Shown here one piece after another: positions 15,556-21,840 of a stretch of 25,645 nt of DNA. The position numbers and the translations under genes were made by a program. The stretch is from Candidatus Bathyarchaeota archaeon. Its GTDB lineage: Archaea; Thermoproteota; Bathyarchaeia; TCS64. Numbering within the stretch: the stretch's first letter is position 1; each line of letters begins with the position of its first letter. The DNA is taken from contig WJJC01000072.1 of NCBI GenBank assembly GCA_014729945.1, positions 1 to 25,645 of the forward strand, read 5' to 3'. The notes below the pieces were generated by a model. The model was not told the DNA's origin and made no database searches. It was given only the letters and a program-made list of their open reading frames with translations.

Positions 15556-16646
15556 CCCTCCCAGGTCTCTTCCTGTAGTGGTTCGGTGAAGTATTTATGG
15601 AACTCTTTTGGTAGGGTCTTATAGTCAATGGTGGCTGCTTTTTCCCTTAGGTCTCTAGAGTTGTAAGTATTCCAGAATAATATAGTTGAATCGGTCTCAT
15701 CCTGTTTCCTTAACCAATCCAAACCTCCTCCAAGAGCTTTACCCGTGTAAGTGTGTTCTAGGGATATATTCTCCAGTCTCATCATATCATCGACGCAGCC
15801 ACATCCACACTCAGTGAAACAAGCGTAATCCTCACCCAGATAATCCTCAAGGAGTATTAGATCGTCATCCCTGACATCGACAAGTGGGACCGAAGAATCA
15901 TGTTTCTGCATAAACTGGTTGAGATCACGTATCATTCGTTTCATGCGCCACTTTGTCACTAGCCATGGCATGGCAACTCTTACACCAATTACTTTGGTTT
16001 GGAGTCCAGCAAGCTTACATCCAAGGTTTAATCCAGCGGAGGTTCCAATAGACCCACATGCAACAATAATATAATCAGGTTCAGGGGCACCGTTATCTAC
16101 TTGTTCTTTCAACTCGTAAGCAGCGTTAACGAATCCCATATTGCCTATCTCGCTGCTAGCGCCAATGGTTATGAAATAGGGTTTAGAGCCACTTAGCACT
16201 AGTTTGAGGTACTCAGCTGCGAAGGTTGCAATCTCGGTTGTTGTGTCTTTTGTGTAAACCAGTTTAATGTCATAATATTTGTCAAGTAACAAGTTTTTTC
16301 TTACATACTCTGCGTTAGGTTGATCCATCATGACACCCATCACATTGAAGTCAAGCTCTTTACCGAATATCCCTGTGGCGAGAACCTGATTACTACCAGC
16401 TGCTCCTAGAGTTATCAGTGTCTTTTTCCCTTTTTCTCGGGCATCAGCTAATAGATACTCTAGTTTTCTAACCTTATTGCCTCCGTAAACAGGGTTTGCT
16501 CGATCATCTCGCTTAATATAGAGATTTGAAAAGCCTCTTGCTTCGCCCATGTTCTCCAATTTCTCAATATCGGTAGGGTATTCACCGATACAGGTCCAAG
16601 GTATCTCTTCCAATCCGGGAAAATATTGATTTATTATAGGCGACAA
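15552..16646 (-). CDS. PLP-dependent D-cysteine desulfhydrase/ACC deaminase-like enzyme with Cys cluster
   Basis: The 364-residue protein has the fold-type II PLP pattern of the D-cysteine desulfhydrase/ACC deaminase group: NLYIKRDDRANPVYGGNKVRKLEYLL, with the PLP lysine Lys58, GAAGSNQ at 81-87, and the phosphate-binding CGSIGTSAGLNLG loop at 197-209. The usual 'YG.PT' segment near the active site is replaced by YACFTECGCGCVDD (residues 274-287), which brings four cysteines (276, 280, 282, 284) together. It then returns to the family pattern at HTYTGKALGGGL. It probably deaminates or desulfurates an amino acid. The start is TTG 16646; GTTATAACA (16672-16680) lies about 29 bases upstream. Confidence 0.82.
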   Translation of the reverse strand: MSPIINQYFPGLEEIPWTCIGEYPTDIEKLENMGEARGFSNLYIKRDDRANPVYGGNKVRKLEYLLADAREKGKKTLITLGAAGSNQVLATGIFGKELDFNVMGVMMDQPNAEYVRKNLLLDKYYDIKLVYTKDTTTEIATFAAEYLKLVLSGSKPYFITIGASSEIGNMGFVNAAYELKEQVDNGAPEPDYIIVACGSIGTSAGLNLGCKLAGLQTKVIGVRVAMPWLVTKWRMKRMIRDLNQFMQKHDSSVPLVDVRDDDLILLEDYLGEDYACFTECGCGCVDDMMRLENISLEHTYTGKALGGGLDWLRKQDETDSTILFWNTYNSRDLREKAATIDYKTLPKEFHKYFTEPLQEETWEG

Positions 16647-16671
16647 TTCACCTATAGTTTATCTTTTTATT

Positions 16672-16680
16672 GTTATAACA
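16672..16680 (-). promoter_or_regulatory. TATA-like box for the PLP enzyme gene
   Basis: The minus strand reads TGTTATAAC, centred about 29 bases before TTG 16646, in agreement with a leaderless transcript. Confidence 0.35.
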
Positions 16681-16688
16681 CTAGCGAG

Positions 16689-16997
16689 TCATTCTGGTGG
16701 TTCTCTTATCTCTATTCTTCTTCCTTCTACGAGGGCTTTAGCGATCTTTGTTCTTCCTCTCTTTAGTAAACGCCAGATTGTTCCACGGCTTACCCCCATT
16801 CTCTCACCTACTTCTTCCTGATTTAGGTTCTCAAGGTCTGTTAGTCTTATAGCTTCGAGTTCTGCGGGTTCTATGTTTATTGGCTCTCCATGGGGTTCTG
16901 GTATCGGGTTGAAGGCTCTGGTTGGTGGTGTGTGGCCAATGTATACTGGGTGGGGTTTTCTTCCAAATCTTCCCCGTCGTCTTCTTCCACGCTTCAT
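16689..16997 (-). CDS. DUF134-family DNA-binding regulator
   Basis: The 102-residue protein starts with an arginine-rich arm (MKRGRRRRGRFGRKP). It continues with INIEPAELEAIRLTDLENLNQEEVGERMGVSRGTIWRLLKRGRTKIAKALVEGR, the sigma-70 region 4-like helix-turn-helix of DUF134 proteins. DUF134 genes commonly sit beside NifX-type and MinD/Mrp ATPase genes, as here, and the orange protein cluster of sulfate reducers includes one. The open frame extends 17 residues further upstream, but a TATA-like box (17018-17030) about 27 bases before ATG 16997 fixes the start. It is divergent from the DUF5320-like gene. Three copies of a TGTG-N6-CAC(A/G) element lie between them, so autoregulation is likely. Confidence 0.85.
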   Translation of the reverse strand: MKRGRRRRGRFGRKPHPVYIGHTPPTRAFNPIPEPHGEPINIEPAELEAIRLTDLENLNQEEVGERMGVSRGTIWRLLKRGRTKIAKALVEGRRIEIREPPE

Positions 16998-17001
16998 ATG
17001 G

Positions 17002-17018
17002 TTATGTGCATTATCACA
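17002..17018 (-). promoter_or_regulatory. Operator-like element, copy A
   Basis: TGTGATAATGCACATAA on the minus strand, between the TATA box and the ATG of the DUF134 gene. It matches copy C at 15 of 17 positions. Confidence 0.6.
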
Positions 17019-17030
17019 ATATTTAAATAA
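17018..17030 (-). promoter_or_regulatory. TATA box of the DUF134 gene
   Basis: The minus strand reads TTATTTAAATATT, with its ATTTAAAT core about 27 bases before ATG 16997. The core is palindromic, so it could also serve the plus-strand gene starting at 17091. Confidence 0.5.
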
Positions 17031-17047
17031 TTCCGTGCAATAACACA
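17031..17047 (-). promoter_or_regulatory. Operator-like element, copy B
   Basis: TGTGTTATTGCACGGAA on the minus strand, upstream of the TATA box. It matches copy A at 13 of 17 positions and is centred 29 bases from A. Confidence 0.5.
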
Positions 17048-17058
17048 CAATAACAATA

Positions 17059-17075
17059 TGTGTAAATGCACATAA
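17059..17075 (+). promoter_or_regulatory. Operator-like element, copy C
   Basis: TGTGTAAATGCACATAA on the plus strand, 28 bases centre-to-centre from copy B and just before the ribosome site of the DUF5320-like gene. Its AATGCACATAA is the exact reverse complement of bases 17002-17012. Confidence 0.6.
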
Positions 17076-17090
17076 AGGTGAATAAATAAA

Positions 17091-17423
17091 ATGAGAAACG
17101 GAAGAAGAAATAGATACCCAGGAAACGGACCGTTCAGAGATCTACCACCCTATCAACGCCCAGGATTCCAATATGGAAGAGGACGAGGATTCAGTGGAAC
17201 GGATCCAACAAAATGCGCCAGATTCCCATGGCTACCAAGATGGTGGTGGGCAAACCAAGAAGAAATTGACCCATCAACGATGCCCGCTACACCAACAACA
17301 GCACCAACAGCTACACCAGCATCAGAGAAAGAGTACCTTGAGAGCCAGCTTCAATACTTGAATGCGGAAATGGAGCAGATAAAGAAAAGACTGACCGAAC
17401 TAGGAAAAACAGAGGACAAATAA
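17091..17423 (+). CDS. DUF5320-like small protein with coiled-coil tail
   Basis: The 110-residue protein begins with a glycine/arginine/aromatic-rich stretch (RNGRRNRYPGNGPF...GFQYGRGRGFSG). Then comes a single-cysteine segment CARFPWLPRWWW (residues 42-53), a Thr/Pro/Ala linker and a coiled coil LESQLQYLNAEMEQIKKRLTEL. This is the layout of the DUF5320 proteins often found next to NifX-like and MinD-ferredoxin ATPase genes; their role is not established. GGTGA at 17077-17081 lies nine bases before the ATG. It shares its upstream region with the DUF134 regulator and precedes a NifX-type gene by 26 bases on the same strand. Confidence 0.7.
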   Translation: MRNGRRNRYPGNGPFRDLPPYQRPGFQYGRGRGFSGTDPTKCARFPWLPRWWWANQEEIDPSTMPATPTTAPTATPASEKEYLESQLQYLNAEMEQIKKRLTELGKTEDK

Positions 17424-17433
17424 ACCTCACCCC

Positions 17434-17438
17434 TTTTT
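17434..17438 (+). terminator. Short T-run between DUF5320-like and NifX-like genes
   Basis: CCCCTTTTTA lies directly after the DUF5320-like stop. Five Ts could give partial termination, lowering expression of the downstream gene. The evidence is weak. Confidence 0.25.
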
Positions 17439-17449
17439 ATGTGATCAAA

Positions 17450-17782
17450 ATGAGAATCGCAATACCAACGGAGGGAAAACGGAAACTCAGCAATAAGGTA
17501 GCAGATACATTTTCACGTACATCAAAATTTACCATAGTTACCATAAAAGACTCAAAGATAGATTCTGTTGAATTAATATCCAATCCAGGAGAAACACCAG
17601 AGAGAGGAGCCGGTCCCTTAGCAGCAAGGGCGCTCAAGGAGAACAATGTGGATCTAGTTCTTACTGGAGAGATGGGGCCTGGAGCCAAGAACATCTTAGA
17701 CGCCCTGAATATTGAGATAAAATTAGTGGAACAAGGAAAAAGTGTGAAAGAAGTAGTGTCACCCTACATTGAGTCAGGATAA
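17450..17782 (+). CDS. NifX/NifB-type dinitrogenase cofactor-like protein (DiNase family), copy 1
   Basis: The 110-residue protein shows the RNase H-like fold of the dinitrogenase iron-molybdenum cofactor domain: MRIAIPTEGKRKLSNKVADTFSRTSKFTIV at the start, then GAGPLAARALKENNVDLVLTGEMGPGAKNILDALNIEI. It lacks the F(G/S)R..YF signature in its exact form (it has FSRTSKFTI). Proteins of this family carry or bind metal-sulfur clusters, for example the Mo-Cu cluster of orange protein. ATG 17450 is preferred to GTG 17441, since GTGAT at 17441-17445 can act as its ribosome site. It converges with the MinD-like gene, overlapping by nine bases. Confidence 0.85.
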   Translation: MRIAIPTEGKRKLSNKVADTFSRTSKFTIVTIKDSKIDSVELISNPGETPERGAGPLAARALKENNVDLVLTGEMGPGAKNILDALNIEIKLVEQGKSVKEVVSPYIESG

Positions 17783-18637
17783 TACTATTTCATTAAATTT
17801 CTTCCAAGCCACCTTAATTGACTTGGAAGCCATAGTATCTGGATCATATTTGACTATAGGTACACCCTGAACCATAGCCTCTGTTACAGAGGGATCAAAA
17901 GGTACTTTCCCTAGTAGAGGCAGATCATTTTCACTGCAATATTTTTCCAGTTCTTCACTGTTTTCATTGTTGATATCGTATTTGTTGATAACAACTAGTG
18001 GTTTCACTTCAAAATGGTCAAGTAACTGTATTGCCCGTTTAAGATCATGAATTCCGCTTAGGGTTGGTTCTACAACTACTATTGATGCATCAATATCTGC
18101 TATACTGGCTATTACGGGACACCCGATTCCAGGAGACCCATCTACTAGAACAAGACCTTTATCCTGTTCTTCAGCTAGTTTACTAGCATTTTGTCTAACT
18201 AGGGTAACTAGTTTTCCACTGTTCTCCATTCCCGGAGTTAATCTTGCATGACTCATTGGGCCATACTCTGTGTCGCTGATGTAAGCATGACCGCATACCC
18301 GCTCATTGAAATCTATTGCCTCCACAGGACAATTAACCACGCATACTTTGCATCCTTCACAGTGAATAGGATCAACTTTGAAGTCATGTATAGCGTTAAA
18401 CCTGCATAGCTCCATACATTTACCGCATTCTATGCATTTGTCCGGGTTTATCATAGCAACATTTAATCCCTTAAACTCGATGGTCTCTCTCACTGTCGGG
18501 TTTAGAAGTAGATGTAAGTTGCTAGCATCCACGTCACAGTCGGCAAACACTGTGTTCTCACTTAACGCTGCAAAACTTGCAGTAATCGTGGTTTTTCCTG
18601 TTCCGCCTTTGCCGCTTAGAATAGTTACTTGCTTCAT
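17774..18637 (-). CDS. MinD-type ATPase with inserted 2[4Fe-4S] ferredoxin, copy 1
   Basis: The 287-residue protein starts MKQVTILSGKGGTGKTT, a deviant Walker A motif, and has ADCDVDASNLHLLL at 32-45. A ferredoxin domain is inserted: DKCIECGKCMELCRFNAI (Cys 68, 71, 74, 78) and HCEGCKVCVVNCPVEAI (Cys 93, 96, 99, 103), enough for two [4Fe-4S] clusters. VDGSPGIGCPVIAS and VVEPTLSGIHDL complete the ATPase. Its ATG overlaps the TGA of the upstream ATPase gene (ATGA). The pair matches the two MinD/ferredoxin ATPases of the orange protein cluster, thought to use ATP in handling or inserting a metal cluster. A 17-residue upstream extension of the frame was rejected because it lies inside the neighbouring gene. 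Confidence 0.9.
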   Translation of the reverse strand: MKQVTILSGKGGTGKTTITASFAALSENTVFADCDVDASNLHLLLNPTVRETIEFKGLNVAMINPDKCIECGKCMELCRFNAIHDFKVDPIHCEGCKVCVVNCPVEAIDFNERVCGHAYISDTEYGPMSHARLTPGMENSGKLVTLVRQNASKLAEEQDKGLVLVDGSPGIGCPVIASIADIDASIVVVEPTLSGIHDLKRAIQLLDHFEVKPLVVINKYDINNENSEELEKYCSENDLPLLGKVPFDPSVTEAMVQGVPIVKYDPDTMASKSIKVAWKKFNEIVLS

Positions 18638-19485
18638 TTTATTTGCTCCTCTATTGTCTTCAGTAGGTCTTGGAATTTTTTTCGCCATTCAGTCATTTCA
18701 TCTGTGAAGGGAATACCACGGGAGTAGAGTTCAGCTATTTTTCTGTCATATGGTATCTCCATAATTATTGGTAGATCATTATCCTTACAGAACTCGTAGA
18801 CACCGCGATCTCCTATTCCAGCAAAATTTACAACAACGCCGAGGGGGATATCTAGTTGCTTTACTACTTCTGTAGCCACCTCTAGGTCGTGTAAACCAAA
18901 TGGTGTGGGTTCAGTAACCATAATAACGTAATCAGAGTCCAAGACGGATTCAACAACAGGACAGGCTGAACCGGGGGGAGAATCTAAAACCACTAGTCCC
19001 TTCTTTTTAGAATGTTCTTTTACGGCGGATATGATTGGAACCGCAATGGCTTCTCCTATATTTAGTTCACCGTATACGAGCTCCATCTTATCTGCCTTAC
19101 CGATGAATAGGTTACCAAGTGTCCTTTGTTTCTCAGTGATTGCACCTTCGGGACAGATTAATTTACATCCTCCGCAGCTGTGGCATAGTTCATTAAACAC
19201 CATAGCTGATTCACCTGCCACAAATAGTGCATTAAATTGGCAAAACTCGGCGCATTTCCTACAATATGTACATTTTTCTTCATCTATCTCTGGTACGAGT
19301 ATCTTAACTGCTTCATTTTTTAACTCGGTCAGATCTAGAAAGAGGTGATCATTGGGTTCCTCAACGTCACAATCCAGTAGCTGATCGGCCTTAACGGAAA
19401 GCGCCAAGTTTATGGCTACAAGTGTTTTACCTGTACCGCCTTTGCCACTAGCTACTGAGATTTTTAAAGATTGATTAGTGTTCAT
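18634..19485 (-). CDS. MinD-type ATPase with inserted 2[4Fe-4S] ferredoxin, copy 2
   Basis: The 283-residue protein has the ATPase loop SGKGGTGKT at 13-21 and LDCDVEEPNDHLFL at 37-50. Two cysteine motifs follow, KCTYCRKCAEFCQFNAL (72, 75, 78, 82) and LCHSCGGCKLICPEGAI (101, 104, 107, 111), then VLDSPPGSACPVVES and VTEPTPFGLHDLEVA. The CDVEEPN form of the second motif distinguishes it from its neighbour's CDVDASN; genomes with this system usually have one of each, suggesting a heterodimer. The start overlaps the preceding NifX-like gene by 11 bases, so translation is coupled. Confidence 0.9.
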   Translation of the reverse strand: MNTNQSLKISVASGKGGTGKTLVAINLALSVKADQLLDCDVEEPNDHLFLDLTELKNEAVKILVPEIDEEKCTYCRKCAEFCQFNALFVAGESAMVFNELCHSCGGCKLICPEGAITEKQRTLGNLFIGKADKMELVYGELNIGEAIAVPIISAVKEHSKKKGLVVLDSPPGSACPVVESVLDSDYVIMVTEPTPFGLHDLEVATEVVKQLDIPLGVVVNFAGIGDRGVYEFCKDNDLPIIMEIPYDRKIAELYSRGIPFTDEMTEWRKKFQDLLKTIEEQIK

Positions 19486-19843
19486 GGCCTTCAGCGTGGA
19501 GGCATCCCTCAGTTAGTTCCTGTAGATTTCCTTCGACATAGTCTTTGATACTCTGCTCTGTGCTCTCATTGACTGCTTGTAGGACAGCTACAGTACTGTT
19601 CTGGAACATCTGAATAGCCTTCATTCCCATACCTGCAGAGATAACGATATCTGCTCCCAAGGCCATCATTCTCTCAGGTGGTAGTCCTTGTCCACCGAAA
19701 TGACTGCTATCATTTGGGGCAATTCCTTTATCAACGATTTCTCCTGATTCTACATCAAACCATGCGAAGTATGGTGCCCGACCAAAGTGGGCTGATACTC
19801 TCTCACCTTTCTCATCTGCTACGGGTATTACAACTTTTACCAT
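19475..19843 (-). CDS. NifX/NifB-type cofactor-like protein (DiNase family), copy 2
   Basis: The 122-residue protein begins MVKVVIPVADEKGERVSAHFGRAPYFAWFDVESGEIV, with the family's H(F)GR..YF signature, and continues GADIVISAGMGMKAIQMF. The His/Cys-containing end (EGCLHAEGHEH) could bind metal. Two in-frame ATGs exist. GGTGA lies directly against the first (19849) but six bases before the second (19843), so the second is chosen. It lies between two other operon genes with little or no gap. Confidence 0.87.
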   Translation of the reverse strand: MVKVVIPVADEKGERVSAHFGRAPYFAWFDVESGEIVDKGIAPNDSSHFGGQGLPPERMMALGADIVISAGMGMKAIQMFQNSTVAVLQAVNESTEQSIKDYVEGNLQELTEGCLHAEGHEH

Positions 19844-19854
19844 TATCATTCACC

Positions 19855-20253
19855 TTAATCTCTTGGGCGATTACCTCGGCCTCTTCCGCGTCCTTGACCA
19901 AAATGTCCTCCTACTGTGGGGGAGCTCACTTTGACAAGTTCGCCTTTTTTTAGTTTTTCAACTGCTTCTCTTACGGTTCCATCAGGAGTGGTATAGATGT
20001 CTAATCCTGCTCCTGATAAAGCAGTATGAGCGTTTGGGCCTACATGACCTGTTATCACTGCGTTTACTCCAAGAGAAGCTACTTTTTGAGCTGCACCTAT
20101 TCCGGCTCCGTGAGCTGCTGAAACACTGCTGTTTGGAATGGATTCTGCTTGCATGGTCCCAGTATCCACGATTAAAAATGTGGTACATCTTCCAAATCTT
20201 GGATCAACCTGTGATTCCATACTATTTCCTGTCGATGTTACGGCTATTTTCAT
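19855..20253 (-). CDS. NifX/NifB-type cofactor-like protein (DiNase family), copy 3
   Basis: The 132-residue protein starts MKIAVTSTGNSMESQVDPRFGRCTTFLIVD, closest in style to the orange-protein/NifX group ('D.RFGR...F'), then GAGIGAAQKVASLGVNAVITGHVGPNAHTALSGAGLDIYT. It ends in a glycine/arginine tail, GGHFGQGRGRGRGNRPRD, common in archaeal members next to Mrp-type ATPases. Its ATG overlaps the TGA of the Mrp gene in ATGA. It is a good candidate for the protein that holds the cluster handled by the ATPases of the operon. Confidence 0.9.
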   Translation of the reverse strand: MKIAVTSTGNSMESQVDPRFGRCTTFLIVDTGTMQAESIPNSSVSAAHGAGIGAAQKVASLGVNAVITGHVGPNAHTALSGAGLDIYTTPDGTVREAVEKLKKGELVKVSSPTVGGHFGQGRGRGRGNRPRD

Positions 20254-21089
20254 TTCTTTATCCTCTTTTCAATCTTGCTGACTATCTGAGAAAACTCCTT
20301 GGCGGCTGGTGTATCTGGGTGACTTTTTACGAATGGTGTTCCCAAGTCGCTCGCAGTTGCAATTCTGGGGTCCATAGGTATACTTCCCAGCAGAGCCACA
20401 TCCATCTCTTCGCTTATCTTGGCTCCTCCACCTTTGCTGAATATCTCTATGCTCTTGCCACAGTGGGGACATATCATATCAGTCATATTCTCCACTATGC
20501 CCAATATGGGTACATTCATTTTCCGTGCGAATGTAACTGCCTTCTTGACAACACCCTGACTTACCTCGCTAGGGATTGTAACGATTATTACGCCATCCAT
20601 CTCAGGAAGTAGTTGTAGGATGCTTAAACTCTCATCACCGGTTCCTGGCGGTAAGTCTACTAATAGATAGTCGAGTTTACCCCAGTTTACTTCACCGAGA
20701 AATTGCCGGATGGCACCCATTTTTAGTGGTCCTCTCCATACTACAGGACTCTCATCGTTGGGTAAGAGGAAATCCATTGATACTGTTTTTATACCCAGTG
20801 AACCTTCAGCTGGACCTATTCCAGCGGGTCCACTTTGAAGTTTATTCCCTTTTAGTCCAAGCATCTTAGGTACACAAGGCCCAGTTAAGTCAGCGTCAAA
20901 TACCCCTACTTGGTTACCATTATTTGACAAGGCTGTAGCAAGATTAACGGTTACGAGTGTTTTTCCAACACCACCCTTACCGCTTATTACTGCGATCTTG
21001 TGTTTGACATTGCCCATTCTTTGTTTTATGGCTTCCATTTGCTTCTGTTGTTTCTCCAACGGATTTTCTACTTCTTTGTTTTGAGTCAA
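20250..21089 (-). CDS. Mrp/NBP35-family iron-sulfur carrier ATPase
   Basis: The 279-residue protein has a short charged N-terminus, then KIAVISGKGGVGKTLVTVNLA (Walker A, residues 36-44), VFDADLTGPCVPKML, YLLVDLPPGTGDE (144-153) and ENMTDMICPHCGK, whose Cys207 and Cys210 form the CxxC that bridges an Fe-S cluster in the Mrp/ApbC/NBP35 dimer. It lacks the N-terminal four-cysteine motif of NBP35. It heads a five-gene operon (21089 to 17774) with overlapping or nearly touching genes. The start is TTG, with AGAGG (21097-21101) seven bases upstream, a TATA-like CATATATTA at about 21120-21128 and an operator-like element just beyond it. Confidence 0.92.
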   Translation of the reverse strand: MTQNKEVENPLEKQQKQMEAIKQRMGNVKHKIAVISGKGGVGKTLVTVNLATALSNNGNQVGVFDADLTGPCVPKMLGLKGNKLQSGPAGIGPAEGSLGIKTVSMDFLLPNDESPVVWRGPLKMGAIRQFLGEVNWGKLDYLLVDLPPGTGDESLSILQLLPEMDGVIIVTIPSEVSQGVVKKAVTFARKMNVPILGIVENMTDMICPHCGKSIEIFSKGGGAKISEEMDVALLGSIPMDPRIATASDLGTPFVKSHPDTPAAKEFSQIVSKIEKRIKK

Positions 21090-21129
21090 GGTGTTTCCTC
21101 TTTTAGCCTAGCTTAAATCGAATAATATA

Positions 21130-21149
21130 TGAGGTGATGCACATAAAGG
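21130..21149 (+). promoter_or_regulatory. Operator-like element, copy D, in front of the Mrp operon
   Basis: TGAGGTGATGCACATAA (21130-21146) matches copy C at 13 of 17 positions, and ATGCACATAAAGG (21137-21149) is identical to 17066-17078. The left TGTG half is poorly kept. It lies immediately upstream of the operon's TATA-like box, 41-57 bases before the start codon. Confidence 0.5.
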
Positions 21150-21300
21150 CTTCTAAATTTGGTTATGATAGTTCCTTAACCAACGATTAAGATATATCCA
21201 CCATTACCCTAATGAGGCCCAACTAGATGAGATGATTCTAAAGTATATTAGAAAACATAACATTTTAGATAAGTAACGAAGAGATGAGATTGGTATAAGC

Positions 21301-21840
21301 TTGACCCCCGATAGCATAATAAAAAAACTAACAGAAACGTTAGCTCCAAAACCATGGAGTAATGCACAAGCAGCCGTAGCTATACTAGTCAAGCCTAATA
21401 AAAATGATTTAGAGTTCTTCCTAGTCAAGAGAGCAGAAGTGGATGATGACCCATGGAGCGGAGATATGGCGTTCCCGGGTGGAAAGAAAAACCTACAGGA
21501 TAACACCCTCATAGATACCGCTGTAAGGGAGGTTCTTGAAGAAACAAATATCGATCTGAGCAATAAAAAAGTCATTGGATTCATGGAACCAGTCTATTCA
21601 GCCGTAAGAAAGACTTTAGCAGTTCAACCAATGGTTTTCCGTTTTGATGATTACCCAGAGGTTACGTTAAACTATGAGTTAACTAAATACATCTGGGCGC
21701 CACTCAGCGAGATAAAGAAGGGAAAAACCTATGCAGTAGTTAAAGGATGGGAGGGTCCTGTTTTTGAGGTTCAAGGAGAGACCGTCTGGGGGTTAACATT
21801 CAAAATGATAGAAAAATTATTGAAGCTACTAGAAAACTAG
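21301..21840 (+). CDS. NUDIX hydrolase, CoA pyrophosphatase-like
   Basis: The 179-residue protein has the NUDIX box as FPGGKKNLQDNTLIDTAVREVLEETNI (residues 58-84), with the D-rich 'GG....QD.TL..TA.RE..EE' form seen in CoA pyrophosphatases. GPVFEVQGETVWGLTFKMIEKLL at the end is also typical of that group. Such enzymes cleave CoA or other nucleoside diphosphate-linked compounds using Mg2+ or Mn2+. The glycine of the final EE.G is Asn here. The start is TTG 21301. Its stop TAG and the TAG of the convergent sucD gene share the palindrome CTAG. Confidence 0.85.
   Translation: MTPDSIIKKLTETLAPKPWSNAQAAVAILVKPNKNDLEFFLVKRAEVDDDPWSGDMAFPGGKKNLQDNTLIDTAVREVLEETNIDLSNKKVIGFMEPVYSAVRKTLAVQPMVFRFDDYPEVTLNYELTKYIWAPLSEIKKGKTYAVVKGWEGPVFEVQGETVWGLTFKMIEKLLKLLEN

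Noticed and set aside
20034..20612. 192-codon plus-strand frame opposite the Mrp and NifX-like genes
   Set aside because: Two confident, overlapping operon genes on the minus strand occupy the same bases. The frame has no recognisable motif.
16689..21089. Calling the cluster a nitrogen-fixation locus because of its NifX/NifB-type proteins
   Set aside because: No nifH, nifD, nifK, nifE or radical-SAM nifB gene is present. The MinD/ferredoxin and Mrp context fits orange-protein-type systems better.
21175..21276. Short plus-strand frame encoding YPNEAQLDEMILKYIRKHN before the NUDIX gene, protein-like in composition
   Set aside because: No start codon precedes most of it and it is only about 33 codons long. 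It could be a relic of a gene but nothing supports this further.
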